The notes under the pieces: generated by a model
Databases searched by the model: none
The model's input: the letters and a program-made list of their open reading frames with translations, nothing else
What the model was told of the DNA's origin: nothing
Assembly (NCBI RefSeq): GCF_012676905.1
Contig: NZ_CP051428.1
Coordinates: 1,169,001-1,233,000, forward strand
DNA: 64,000 nt
Reading direction: 5' to 3'
From: Paenibacillus albicereus
GTDB taxonomy: Bacteria > Bacillota > Bacilli > Paenibacillales > Paenibacillaceae
Shown: one piece after another, positions 16,949 through 24,869 of the stretch
Position numbering within the stretch: position 1 is the stretch's first letter
How the letters are laid out: every line of letters begins with the position of its first letter
Program-made: the position numbers and the translations under genes

Positions 16949-18075
16949 TGAACGTGCCGTTCTTCAACTACAGCGCCCGGTTCGCGCCGGACAAGGACGT
17001 CATCAAGGAGCTGGTGTACCGCTCGGGAACGACGGACCAGTTCATCCTCAAGGAAGACGTGCGGCGGCTGGAGGAGGCGATCTGCGCCTATACCGGGGCG
17101 GCCCACGCGGTCGCGGCGGCGAACGGCACGTCGGCGCTCGTCCTGCTGCTGCGGACGATGGGCGCAGGGCCCGGCGTCGACGTGCTGACGCCGGCGTTCT
17201 CGTTCATCTCCACGGCGAGCGCGATCCGGCTGCTCGGGGCGAACCCGGTGTTCGTCGACGCCGATCCGCGCACCGGCATGATGGATCCGGCCGATCTGGA
17301 GCGGCGCATCACGCCGCAGAGCCGGATCGTCATCCCGACGCATCTGTTCTCCGTCATGGCCGACATGAAGGCGATCCGCGCCGTCGCCCGCGAGCACGGG
17401 CTGCTCGTGCTGGAGGACAGCGCGGTCGCGCTCGGCGCGTCCCAGGACGGCGTGCCGGCGGGGCGCCACGGCGACGCGGGACTGTACTCCTTTTTCCCGG
17501 CCAAGCCGCTCGGCGGCATCGGCGACGGCGCCGTCATCGTGACCGACGACGAGGAGCTCGCCCGCGGCTGCCGCATGCTGCGCAACCACGGGCAGGACGG
17601 CGTCACCCGCTTCCTCCATCATCAGCTCGGCTACAACAGCCGCATGGACGAGGTGCTGGCCGGCTATCTGCTGCACAAGCTCGGCCGCATCGACCGGCTG
17701 CTGGATCGCCGCCGCGATCTGGCGGCCCGCTATCACGAGGCGTTCGCCGGACTCGACGTGCGGCTCGCCGTAACGGTCGACGACCACGAGAGCCGCATGT
17801 ACTATACCTATGTCGTGCAGGCCGAGCGGCGCGACGAGCTGCGCGCGGAGCTGGAGGAGGCCGGCGTGGAGACGCAGGTGTACTATCCGGCGGCGCTGCC
17901 GCTGCAGCCGGCGTTCGCGGACCTCGGCGCGCGTCCGGGCGACTATCCCGGAGCCGAGCGGTTCGCGAGCCGCTCGCTGGCGCTGCCGCTCTATCCCGAG
18001 ATGCCGGACGGCGACGTCGATGAGGTCATCCGCGCGGTCGTGTCGTTCCTGGCCAAGGAGCCCCAGCATGCTTGA
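16945..18075 (+). CDS. DegT/DnrJ/EryC1-family aminotransferase 2
   Basis: A second 376-residue PLP aminotransferase, clearly different from its neighbour in sequence, so not a recent duplicate. Signatures: ANGTSALVLLLRTM, LTPAFSFISTAS, LEDSAVALGASQDG and FFPAKPLGGIGDGAV with the PLP lysine at about 187. GYNSRMDEVLAGYL and TQVYYPAALPLQPAF close the active site. It starts four bases inside the first DegT gene and overlaps the following TIM-barrel gene by eight. Two aminotransferases suggest that the product has two amino groups or that two different keto units are built. Confidence 0.92.
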   Translation: MMNVPFFNYSARFAPDKDVIKELVYRSGTTDQFILKEDVRRLEEAICAYTGAAHAVAAANGTSALVLLLRTMGAGPGVDVLTPAFSFISTASAIRLLGANPVFVDADPRTGMMDPADLERRITPQSRIVIPTHLFSVMADMKAIRAVAREHGLLVLEDSAVALGASQDGVPAGRHGDAGLYSFFPAKPLGGIGDGAVIVTDDEELARGCRMLRNHGQDGVTRFLHHQLGYNSRMDEVLAGYLLHKLGRIDRLLDRRRDLAARYHEAFAGLDVRLAVTVDDHESRMYYTYVVQAERRDELRAELEEAGVETQVYYPAALPLQPAFADLGARPGDYPGAERFASRSLALPLYPEMPDGDVDEVIRAVVSFLAKEPQHA

Positions 18076-18976
18076 GCGGGGGGGCATCGCCCTGTCGGGC
18101 ATCGGAGACGAGGCGTCGGCCTCGCTGGAGGAGCAGGCGCGGGTCCACGCGGAGCTCGGCTGGACGGAGCTGGAGCTGCGCTCGGCGGAGGGGGCCGCGT
18201 TCGCCGACTGGGACGACGCCCTGACCGGCAAGGCCCGGCGGCTGCTGCTGGGCGCGGGGCTGAAGGCGTCGATCGCCGACTCGCGCATCGGCAACTGGGA
18301 GCGGCCGATTACCTATCCGTTCGAGCGGGAGCTGGAGGAGCTGGAGCGCTGCGCCGAGCGGCTGCTGCGGCTCGGCGGTCGCGGCCTGCGGGTCATGTCC
18401 TGGCCGAACGACGGCTGGAGCGAGACCGACTGGGAACAAAGCGTGCTGGAGCGGATGGACCGGCTCGCCGAGCGGGCCGGCCGCTGCGGCGTCACGCTGC
18501 TGCATGAGAACTGCGCCGGCTGGGCCGGCAGCGACCCCGAGCGGGCGCTGCGGCTCGTCGGGACCGTGAACCGCCCGTCGCTGCGCCTGCTGATGGATAC
18601 CGGCAACGGCATCGCCTACCGCTATTCGGCGCCGGACTACCTGCGCCGGGCGCTGCCTTACGTCGAGCATGTGCATGTCAAGGACGGGCGGCTGCAGGAC
18701 GGCAAGGCGGTGTACACGCCGCCCGGGCGCGGCGACGCCGGCGTCGCCGAGTGCCTCGGCCTGCTGCTGGACGCCGGCTACGCAGGCCTGCTCGCGATCG
18801 AGCCGCATCTGCATGTCGTGCCGCATCTGGGCGAGCGCGGCGGCGGCGCGGGACAGCTGGAGGCATACGCGGCGTACGGCCGCGAGCTGGAGCGGCTGCT
18901 CGCCGAGGTCCGGGCGGACGCCCGCGCCGAAACGGCCGCCGCCGAAGCGGCCGCCGCCGGGGAGGCGGGAGCGTGA
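18068..18976 (+). CDS. Sugar phosphate isomerase/epimerase-like TIM-barrel protein
   Basis: A 302-residue AP-endonuclease/xylose-isomerase-like TIM barrel. The metal-site residues are visible in order: LLHENCAGW (Glu), LLMDTGNGIAYR (Asp), EHVHVKDGR (His, Asp) and AIEPHLHVV (Glu). Members isomerise, epimerise or dehydrate sugars, keto-sugars and inososes. It starts eight bases within the previous gene and its stop overlaps the GTG of the M20 gene by four. The C-terminal 20 residues are Ala/Glu-rich, like the ends of several genes here. In this setting it could rearrange the keto-sugar made by the dehydrogenases; no substrate can be named. Confidence 0.85.
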   Translation: MLERGGIALSGIGDEASASLEEQARVHAELGWTELELRSAEGAAFADWDDALTGKARRLLLGAGLKASIADSRIGNWERPITYPFERELEELERCAERLLRLGGRGLRVMSWPNDGWSETDWEQSVLERMDRLAERAGRCGVTLLHENCAGWAGSDPERALRLVGTVNRPSLRLLMDTGNGIAYRYSAPDYLRRALPYVEHVHVKDGRLQDGKAVYTPPGRGDAGVAECLGLLLDAGYAGLLAIEPHLHVVPHLGERGGGAGQLEAYAAYGRELERLLAEVRADARAETAAAEAAAAGEAGA

Positions 18977-20301
18977 GCAAGGCGAGGCTGTTCACGGATG
19001 AGCATGCCGAGCTGCTGCTCGCGCTGCTGCGGCTCGACACCGTGTCGCCGCTCGAGTCCGACGCTCCCGGGCGGCTACCGGAGGCGCAGCGGGCGTACGC
19101 CGCGTTCGCGGCAAGGCGGACCGGGGCGGAGCAGGCGCTGCTCGAGCCGGCTCCGCCCGAGTCGCTGCGGCGGGAGGGCGTGCCGCTGAGCGTGCTGCGG
19201 CGGGCGGAGCGGACGGGCGAGCAGGCGTTCCTCGCCGCCCAGCCGAACCTGCTGCTGCGCATCGGCGGGCAGCGGCCGCGCGAAGAGACGATCCTGTTCA
19301 ACTTCCACATGGATACGGTCGCGGACGGCGGGCAGGAGATCGGCTTCGACGGCATCCGCTTCTACGGCCGCGGCAGCGCCGACATGAAGGGCGCCGGAGT
19401 CGCGCTGCTGGCCGGCATCGAGGCGGCGCTCGCGGAGGCGCCGGAGCTGGCGGAGCACTGCTCGGTGCTCGTGCAGAGCGTCAGCGGCGAGGAGGGCGGC
19501 GCGATGGGCGTCTACGGCACGCGGGAGCTGGCCGAGCTCGGGCATGTCGGAGCGCTGAACGTGTTCGCCGAGCCGTCGGGCGGGGTCTGGTTCGACCGCT
19601 CGACGACGTCGATGACGGCGCGGCTCGAGATGTTCGGAGAGGACGCGACCGACGACGCCCCGCAAGCCGGGCACAACGCGACGCTGCTGCTCGGGCAGGT
19701 CGGCGGGGCTCTGCTGCGAGGCCTGTCGGAGCCGGCGCGCGAGCTCGGCGGCAAGGTGTGCCTGGCCGGCCTGCATACGGGCGGGATGCACAACAAGGTC
19801 TACGGCACCGGCTCGCTGCTGCTGAACGTCGCGTACCCGTCGGCCCATGCGGGCGAAAAGCTGCGCTTGCTGACGGAGCGGTGCGCGCGCGACGCGCTGC
19901 TGCGCTTCGCGGACGAGTGGGCGGACGTGCCGGAGGCGCGCCGCACGGCGCGCGACGCCTCGCGGCTCTGCCGGCTGAGCTGGGAGAAGAGCGGACTGCC
20001 GGTGCTGGACAACCGCCATCCGTCCTGGGAGCGGCTGCTGGCCGGCCTCGGCTGGGCGCGCAATCCGGACGACCGTCCGGAACGCGCCTTCACCTGCGAC
20101 GCGATGTGGACGATGGCCAAGGGCTGCTATACGGTCGTTTACGGACCGGGCAGCCTGGAGGGGAACGGCGCGCATACGGCCCGCGAGAGCATGGAGCTTG
20201 CGGAGCTGGAGCGGTACGCCGGCCAGATCAAGGAGCTGCTGCTCGCGTTCGCCCGTACGGCGCGCAAGAAGCGGCAGCCGGAGAGGACGGGAAGCGCATG
20301 A
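18973..20301 (+). CDS. M20-family metallohydrolase
   Basis: A 442-residue zinc hydrolase of the M20 (ArgE/DapE/carboxypeptidase) family. The first zinc motif is FHMDTV (His about 112, Asp about 114), the bridging Asp follows in GRGSADMKG, and the catalytic Glu pair is in VSGEEGGAMG. The GTG start overlaps the TIM-barrel stop by four bases, and the ATGA at its end opens the next gene. Members remove acyl groups from amino acids or split dipeptides. In a biosynthetic run it could deacylate an N-protected intermediate or trim a precursor. The late conserved His has not been placed with certainty, so inactive variants cannot be excluded. Confidence 0.85.
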   Translation: MSKARLFTDEHAELLLALLRLDTVSPLESDAPGRLPEAQRAYAAFAARRTGAEQALLEPAPPESLRREGVPLSVLRRAERTGEQAFLAAQPNLLLRIGGQRPREETILFNFHMDTVADGGQEIGFDGIRFYGRGSADMKGAGVALLAGIEAALAEAPELAEHCSVLVQSVSGEEGGAMGVYGTRELAELGHVGALNVFAEPSGGVWFDRSTTSMTARLEMFGEDATDDAPQAGHNATLLLGQVGGALLRGLSEPARELGGKVCLAGLHTGGMHNKVYGTGSLLLNVAYPSAHAGEKLRLLTERCARDALLRFADEWADVPEARRTARDASRLCRLSWEKSGLPVLDNRHPSWERLLAGLGWARNPDDRPERAFTCDAMWTMAKGCYTVVYGPGSLEGNGAHTARESMELAELERYAGQIKELLLAFARTARKKRQPERTGSA

Positions 20302-21410
20302 CAAGCGTTACAATCGTGCCTGCGCAGGAGCTGCGGCGGTTCGCGGAGGAGGCGTTCCGGGCCTGCGGGGCTCCGGAGGCGACGGCCCGGACGGCCGCCG
20401 AGGTGCTCTGCTACGCCGACGAGAACGGCTTCGACACGCATGGCGTCGCCAATCTCGAGCGCATCTACGTCGCGCGGATGCTGGACGGCCGCATCGACCC
20501 GCAGGCGGAGTTCGAGCTGACGGCGGAGACGGCCTCGATCGCGGCGCTGGACGCCCGCGGCGGGCTCGGCCTGGCGGTCGGAGCGCGGGCGATGGAGCTG
20601 GCGATCGACAAGGCGGCGCAGACCGGCATCGGCTGCGTCGCGGTGCGGCGGTCGTCGCATTTCGGCAGCGCGGGCTACTACACGCAGCAGGCGGTGCGCC
20701 GGGGCATGATCGGCATCGCGATGACGAACCTCGGCTCGCAGGCAATCGCCCGGCCTCCGGGCGGCTCGGCGGCGATGCTGGGCACGAACCCGATCGCCAT
20801 GGGCGCGCCGGGAGAAGGACATCCGCCGTTCCAGCTCGACATGAGCACGACGGTCGTCGCCACCGGCAAGATCAAGGCGGCGCTGCGCCGGGGCGAGCCG
20901 ATCCCGGAGGGCTGGCTCGTCGACGGCGAGGGACGGCCGGTCACCGATCCGGCCGCCTACGAGGAAGGATGGGGCCATCTGCAGATGCTCGGCGGCGATC
21001 TGTCGACCGGCGGCGCCAAGGGCTTCGGCCTCGCGCTCCTGGTGGACATCCTCTGCGGGGCGCTGTCCGGAGCGGAGATGGGGCCGCATGAGCGGCTGCT
21101 CTCGCCGGAGGGCCGGGCGGCCGGCGCGGAGGACGTAGGCGTCGGGCATTTCTTCCTGGCGATCGATCCGGCGCGCTTCCGCCCGGACGGAGGCTTCGAG
21201 CGCGACATGGGCGGCATGCTCGGTGCGCTGCTCGCTTGCCCGCCGGCTCGCGAGGGCGGCAGGGTCGTCTATCCGGGCTATCTGGAGGCGGCTCGGGCAA
21301 GGCGGGAGCAGGTGGAGCTGGACGAGACGCTCGCGGCGCAGCTGTTCGAGCTGGCCGGGCGGCTCGGACTGGCCCCGCTGCGCGAGCGGGCGGGGGCCGA
21401 ACGCGCCTGA
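20298..21410 (+). CDS. Ldh_2-family (malate/lactate-type) oxidoreductase
   Basis: A 370-residue NAD(P)-dependent dehydrogenase of the Ldh_2/MDH2 family, which reduces or oxidises 2-keto or 2-hydroxy acids, including ureidoglycolate, sulfolactate and related compounds. The family start has the conserved ENGFDTHGVANL with the His at about 48; RSSHFGSAGYYTQQAV and MGAPGEGHPPFQLDMSTT bind the cofactor, and STGGAKGFGLALLVDI is the C-terminal landmark. It starts with ATGA on the previous stop. It may provide or process an alpha-keto or alpha-hydroxy acid building block. A 66-base gap with a good ribosome binding site follows. Confidence 0.88.
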   Translation: MTSVTIVPAQELRRFAEEAFRACGAPEATARTAAEVLCYADENGFDTHGVANLERIYVARMLDGRIDPQAEFELTAETASIAALDARGGLGLAVGARAMELAIDKAAQTGIGCVAVRRSSHFGSAGYYTQQAVRRGMIGIAMTNLGSQAIARPPGGSAAMLGTNPIAMGAPGEGHPPFQLDMSTTVVATGKIKAALRRGEPIPEGWLVDGEGRPVTDPAAYEEGWGHLQMLGGDLSTGGAKGFGLALLVDILCGALSGAEMGPHERLLSPEGRAAGAEDVGVGHFFLAIDPARFRPDGGFERDMGGMLGALLACPPAREGGRVVYPGYLEAARARREQVELDETLAAQLFELAGRLGLAPLRERAGAERA

Positions 21411-21476
21411 CCGGAGGGCGGAGAAGCGGACAACACTCATAATCAACGGCTCGGCATATGAAGGAGGCAATCGGCA

Positions 21477-22394
21477 ATGGCACGGAAAGTCGGATTGATC
21501 GGAATGGGCGTCATCTCTAAATTCTATGTGCACGCGATGAAGAATGAAGCGGGCCTGCCGCAGCTGGCGGCCGTCTGCGATCTCCATCCCGAGCGCATCG
21601 CCGCTTTTCAGGAGGAAGGGCTGCATGCCTATACGGACTACCGCGAGCTGCTGCGCCAGCAGAATCTCGACGCGGTCATCGTCAACGTCCCGAACGACAA
21701 GCATTACGAAATCTGCCGCGAGGCGATGCTGGCGGGCAAGCATGTGTGCTGCGAGAAGCCGATGACGCTGACGCTGCAGGAAGCCGCGGAGCTCGCCGCC
21801 TGGTCGCGCAGCACGGGCAAGACGATGTTCACCGCGTTCCACCGCCGCTACAACGTGCATTTCCAGCAGGCGCTGGAGCGCCTCTCGACCCGCGACCAGA
21901 TCGCCTCGGTCGAGGCGTGCTACCTGGAGAAGATCGAGGAGCATGCCGGGGAGGACCGCTGGTACCTCGATCCGGCGCGCTGCGGCGGAGGCTGCATCGC
22001 CGACAACGGCCCGAACGTGTACGATACGCTCGCCTACTTCCTCGGCCGGCTGGACGTCGTCTCGGCGGACATCTCCTGGACCGGCAAGGCCGATACCGAG
22101 GCGCGCGTGGAGCTCGTGTCCGAGACGGGCGTTCCGGTAACGGTGCATCTGGACTGGGCATACCCTCACGGCGAGAAGAAGGAAGTGCTCATCCGGCTGA
22201 AGGACGGCACGGAGCTGCGCGTCGACATGCTGGCGGGCTTCGAGGCGTTCAAGTCGTCGCTGTTCCACGAGTACGCGGAAATCCTGCGCGACTTCGACGC
22301 CAAGATCGAGGCGGGCGGCTGCCACGGGGAGGACGGGCTGGACGCGGTGCGGCTCGTGCGCGACACGTACTTGGCGGAGACGGTCCGCTCGTGA
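21477..22394 (+). CDS. Gfo/Idh/MocA-family oxidoreductase 2
   Basis: A second superfamily member, 305 residues. The dinucleotide motif is LIGMGVISKFY (about 7-17), the middle strand is VIVNVPNDKHYEI and the EKP signature is at 93-95 in CCEKPMTLT. GGGCIADNGPNVYDTLAYFLG looks like the active-site segment with an Asp-Asn pair in place of the more usual Asp-x-x-x-His. GAAGGAGG precedes the ATG. WbpB-type enzymes of this superfamily oxidise C3 of UDP-GlcNAc-uronate before a DegT enzyme aminates it; a nucleotide-sugar 6-dehydrogenase two genes downstream makes this model worth testing. Substrate unknown. Confidence 0.88.
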   Translation: MARKVGLIGMGVISKFYVHAMKNEAGLPQLAAVCDLHPERIAAFQEEGLHAYTDYRELLRQQNLDAVIVNVPNDKHYEICREAMLAGKHVCCEKPMTLTLQEAAELAAWSRSTGKTMFTAFHRRYNVHFQQALERLSTRDQIASVEACYLEKIEEHAGEDRWYLDPARCGGGCIADNGPNVYDTLAYFLGRLDVVSADISWTGKADTEARVELVSETGVPVTVHLDWAYPHGEKKEVLIRLKDGTELRVDMLAGFEAFKSSLFHEYAEILRDFDAKIEAGGCHGEDGLDAVRLVRDTYLAETVRS

Positions 22395-22801
22395 AGCTCG
22401 CCGACAAGCGGGTCGTGCGCGGCCGCTTCGTGAAGCTGCTGCATCACAAGCGCACGGACCGCGGCATGCGGCTGATGGAGGAGCGCACCCGCTGCATCCG
22501 GCAGGGCGACATCCATGAGCTGGTCACGACGACGCAGGCGTCGGCTGTTGCCGGCGATGCGATCGATCGCGTCGGCTTCCTCGGCTTCGCCGAATTCGAG
22601 GCCGGCGGCGTCGTCCAGCGCGGGGATCGCGTCGTTGCCGGAGGACGGGTGCTCGGCGAGGTGCTCGGCTTCGACGAGTGTCATTTTCCGAACCATTACA
22701 ACATCCTGATCGCAGCCGCGGAGCTGCTGGCGTCAGGCGATGTCGGGCTGGAGGTCGAGCAGGCGGTACGATTCGAGCCGGGAGAAGAGATCGGCGATTG
22801 A
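22391..22801 (+). CDS. Uncharacterised 136-residue cluster protein
   Basis: I do not recognise this protein with confidence. The GTG at 22391 overlaps the previous stop by four bases, the same coupling seen through the cluster. It begins VKLADKRVVRGRFVKLLHHK and has a compact, strand-rich look, with repeated Val/Gly turns (DRVVAGGRVLGEVLGFDECHF) reminiscent of a small beta barrel. No Cys pair, P-loop or membrane segment is seen. FDECHFPNHYNIL is the most polar conserved-looking stretch and could be an active or binding site. The close coupling says it is part of the pathway. A new enzyme, carrier or binding protein are all possible. Confidence 0.75.
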   Translation: MKLADKRVVRGRFVKLLHHKRTDRGMRLMEERTRCIRQGDIHELVTTTQASAVAGDAIDRVGFLGFAEFEAGGVVQRGDRVVAGGRVLGEVLGFDECHFPNHYNILIAAAELLASGDVGLEVEQAVRFEPGEEIGD

Positions 22802-22817
22802 AGGAGGAGAACCCCAT

Positions 22818-24164
22818 ATGGAGCTGCTTTCGAAGCTGGAGAGCCGGCAGGCGCGGATCGGCGTCGTCGGCATGGGATATGTCGGGCTGCCGCTGGCGCT
22901 TGAGTTCGCCGGGGCGGGCTTCGCGGTGACGGGCATTGACCTGTCCGAGGACAAGGTCGCCCGCTTGAGGCGAGGAGAGTGCTACATTCCCGACGTCCAG
23001 GAAAAGATGACGGCGGCGGCGCTGGCCCGCTTCGAGGCGACGACGGACTTTGCCGCGATCGCCGGCCTCGACGCGGTCTGCATCTGCGTGCCGACGCCGC
23101 TGACGCGCAATCAGGAGCCCGATCTGAGCTGCATCACGTCGGCGGTCGAGCAGCTCGGCGCCTATCTGAAGCCGGGGGCGCTCGTCGTGCTCGAGAGCAC
23201 GACGTATCCCGGCACGACGGACGAGCTCGTCGCCTCGGCGCTCGCGCCGGACGGGCGGCAGGCGGGCCGGGACTATTTCCTGTGCTACTCGCCCGAGCGG
23301 GTCGATCCCGGCAACAAGACGTACCGCATCCGCAACACGCCCAAAGTCGTCGGCGGCAGCACGCCGCGCTGCCTGGAGCTCGGCGTCAAGCTGTACGAGT
23401 CGATCGTCGAGCGCGTCGTGCCGGTCAGCTCGACGCGCGCGGCCGAGATGTCCAAGCTGCTTGAGAATACGTTCCGCAGCGTCAATATCGCCTTCATTAA
23501 CGAGATCGCCCAGCTGTGCGACCGCATCGAGGTCAACGTCTGGGAGGTCATCCAGGCGGCGGCGACAAAGCCGTTCGGCTTCATGCCGTTCTACCCCGGT
23601 CCCGGCATCGGCGGCCACTGCATTCCGCTCGACCCGATGTATCTGTCGTGGAAGGCCAAGGGCGAGAACTTCTTCAGCCGCTTCATCGAGCTGTCGCAGG
23701 ACCTCAACCGCAACATGCCGCGGTACGTCGTGCAGAAGACGGCCGATCTGCTCAACCGCTCCGGCAAGAGCGTCAAGAATTCGAGCATCCTGCTGCTCGG
23801 CATGGCCTACAAGCCGGATGTCGGCGACTGGCGCGAGTCGCCGAGCCTGGAAATCTACGATCTGCTGCATGAAAAAGGAGCGCGGCTCACCGTGCACGAC
23901 CCGCACTGCGCCGGCGTGCGCACGGAGAAGGGGCATCGGCCGGAGCAGGCGGCGGAGCTCGACCCGCACCGTCTCGCCTCCTACGACTGCATCCTGCTGC
24001 TGACCGCGCACTCGGCGTTCGACCTGGGGGAGATCGCCCGCTCCGGCGTGCCCGTGCTCGACACGCGCAACGCCTTCGCCGGCTACGACGCCGCCTCCAT
24101 CGTGAGGATCGGCGACGCCATGCCGGGACCGGACGAGCGCGAGCGCGCGCTCGCCATCGTCTGA
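22818..24164 (+). CDS. Nucleotide-sugar 6-dehydrogenase (WbpA-like)
   Basis: A 448-residue UDP-glucose/GDP-mannose dehydrogenase family enzyme that oxidises C6 of a nucleotide sugar twice to a uronic acid with two NAD+. The NAD motif is GMGYVGLPLALEF; ICVPTPLTRNQEPDLS and SPERVDPGNKTYRI match the UDP-N-acetyl-hexosamine branch rather than UDP-glucose. The catalytic Cys is about residue 268 in PGIGGHCIPLDP, and TRAAEMSKLLENTFRSVNI supplies the structural Lys/Asn. AAGGAGGAG precedes the ATG. Together with a Gfo/Idh enzyme and a DegT enzyme it recalls the WbpA-WbpB-WbpE route to a 3-amino-uronate. No glycosyltransferase accompanies it. Confidence 0.92.
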   Translation: MELLSKLESRQARIGVVGMGYVGLPLALEFAGAGFAVTGIDLSEDKVARLRRGECYIPDVQEKMTAAALARFEATTDFAAIAGLDAVCICVPTPLTRNQEPDLSCITSAVEQLGAYLKPGALVVLESTTYPGTTDELVASALAPDGRQAGRDYFLCYSPERVDPGNKTYRIRNTPKVVGGSTPRCLELGVKLYESIVERVVPVSSTRAAEMSKLLENTFRSVNIAFINEIAQLCDRIEVNVWEVIQAAATKPFGFMPFYPGPGIGGHCIPLDPMYLSWKAKGENFFSRFIELSQDLNRNMPRYVVQKTADLLNRSGKSVKNSSILLLGMAYKPDVGDWRESPSLEIYDLLHEKGARLTVHDPHCAGVRTEKGHRPEQAAELDPHRLASYDCILLLTAHSAFDLGEIARSGVPVLDTRNAFAGYDAASIVRIGDAMPGPDERERALAIV

Positions 24165-24197
24165 CTTCACGCATCCACCGCAGAAAGGGAGATCCTC

Positions 24198-24869
24198 ATG
24201 TTCACAGCCATCCATGTCGCTGAACAAGTCCGGCGCGAGCTGGGCGAGGTCGAGGTGTACGGGCGCGAGATCGGCCTGGACGAAAGGGCGGCCGCCGCGC
24301 CGCCCGACACCGCCGCCTGGAACGAAATCCATGCCCGCTGGCGCGGCCGCAGCAAGGCGGACGTCGCGGACGATCCGCGCATCCGCGCCTACAGCGAGTT
24401 CTACCGCAGCATCGGGCTTGATCCGAAAAAAACGCCGCCGTCGGTGCAGAACCTGCTGCAGCGGTTCTTCATCAAGGACGAGCTGGCGCGGCTGCCGCTG
24501 ATCCATCCGGCCGTCGACGCGGTCAACCTGGCCGCGCTCGAGCACCGGATTCCGCTCGGCGCGTTCGACTCCGGCGCGGTCGTCGGCAGCCTGCGGCTCG
24601 ACTTCACGCAGGGGGGCGAGCCGTTCCAGGGACTCGGCGAGCCGGAGGCGGCCGAGCTGCCTGCCGGCGTGCTCGTGCTCGCCGACGGCGAGAAGGTGCT
24701 CTCGCGCTTCTGCTACCGCGACGGCGAGGCGCAAAAGGTGACGGCGGCGACGCGCTCCGTCTGGCTGCTCGGCTGCCAGGTGCCGGGCATCCCGCGCGCC
24801 GAGGTGGAGGCCGCGCTCGACGCGGCCGCCGCCCGTCTGGAGCGGACCGGCGTTCGGACGGCCGGATGA
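24198..24869 (+). CDS. B3/B4 domain protein (PheRS-beta editing-domain-like)
   Basis: A 223-residue free-standing B3/B4 domain. In phenylalanyl-tRNA synthetase beta chains this domain hydrolyses wrongly charged tRNA; stand-alone relatives occur widely in bacteria with little known function. The core reads IRAYSEFYRSIGLDPKKTPPS, then PLIHPAVDAVNLAALEH and LGAFDSGAV, followed by AELPAGVLVLADGEKVLSRF, which fits the family closely. GAAAGGGAG precedes the ATG. It ends in an ATGA overlap with the exporter gene. In this setting it could clear tRNA charged with a toxic amino acid analogue, a form of self-protection; that is inference. Confidence 0.85.
   Translation: MFTAIHVAEQVRRELGEVEVYGREIGLDERAAAAPPDTAAWNEIHARWRGRSKADVADDPRIRAYSEFYRSIGLDPKKTPPSVQNLLQRFFIKDELARLPLIHPAVDAVNLAALEHRIPLGAFDSGAVVGSLRLDFTQGGEPFQGLGEPEAAELPAGVLVLADGEKVLSRFCYRDGEAQKVTAATRSVWLLGCQVPGIPRAEVEAALDAAAARLERTGVRTAG

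Noticed and set aside
22740-22817. 26-residue longer N-terminus of the nucleotide-sugar dehydrogenase
   Set aside because: The extension lies inside the preceding gene; the ATG at 22818 has AAGGAGGAG at the right distance.
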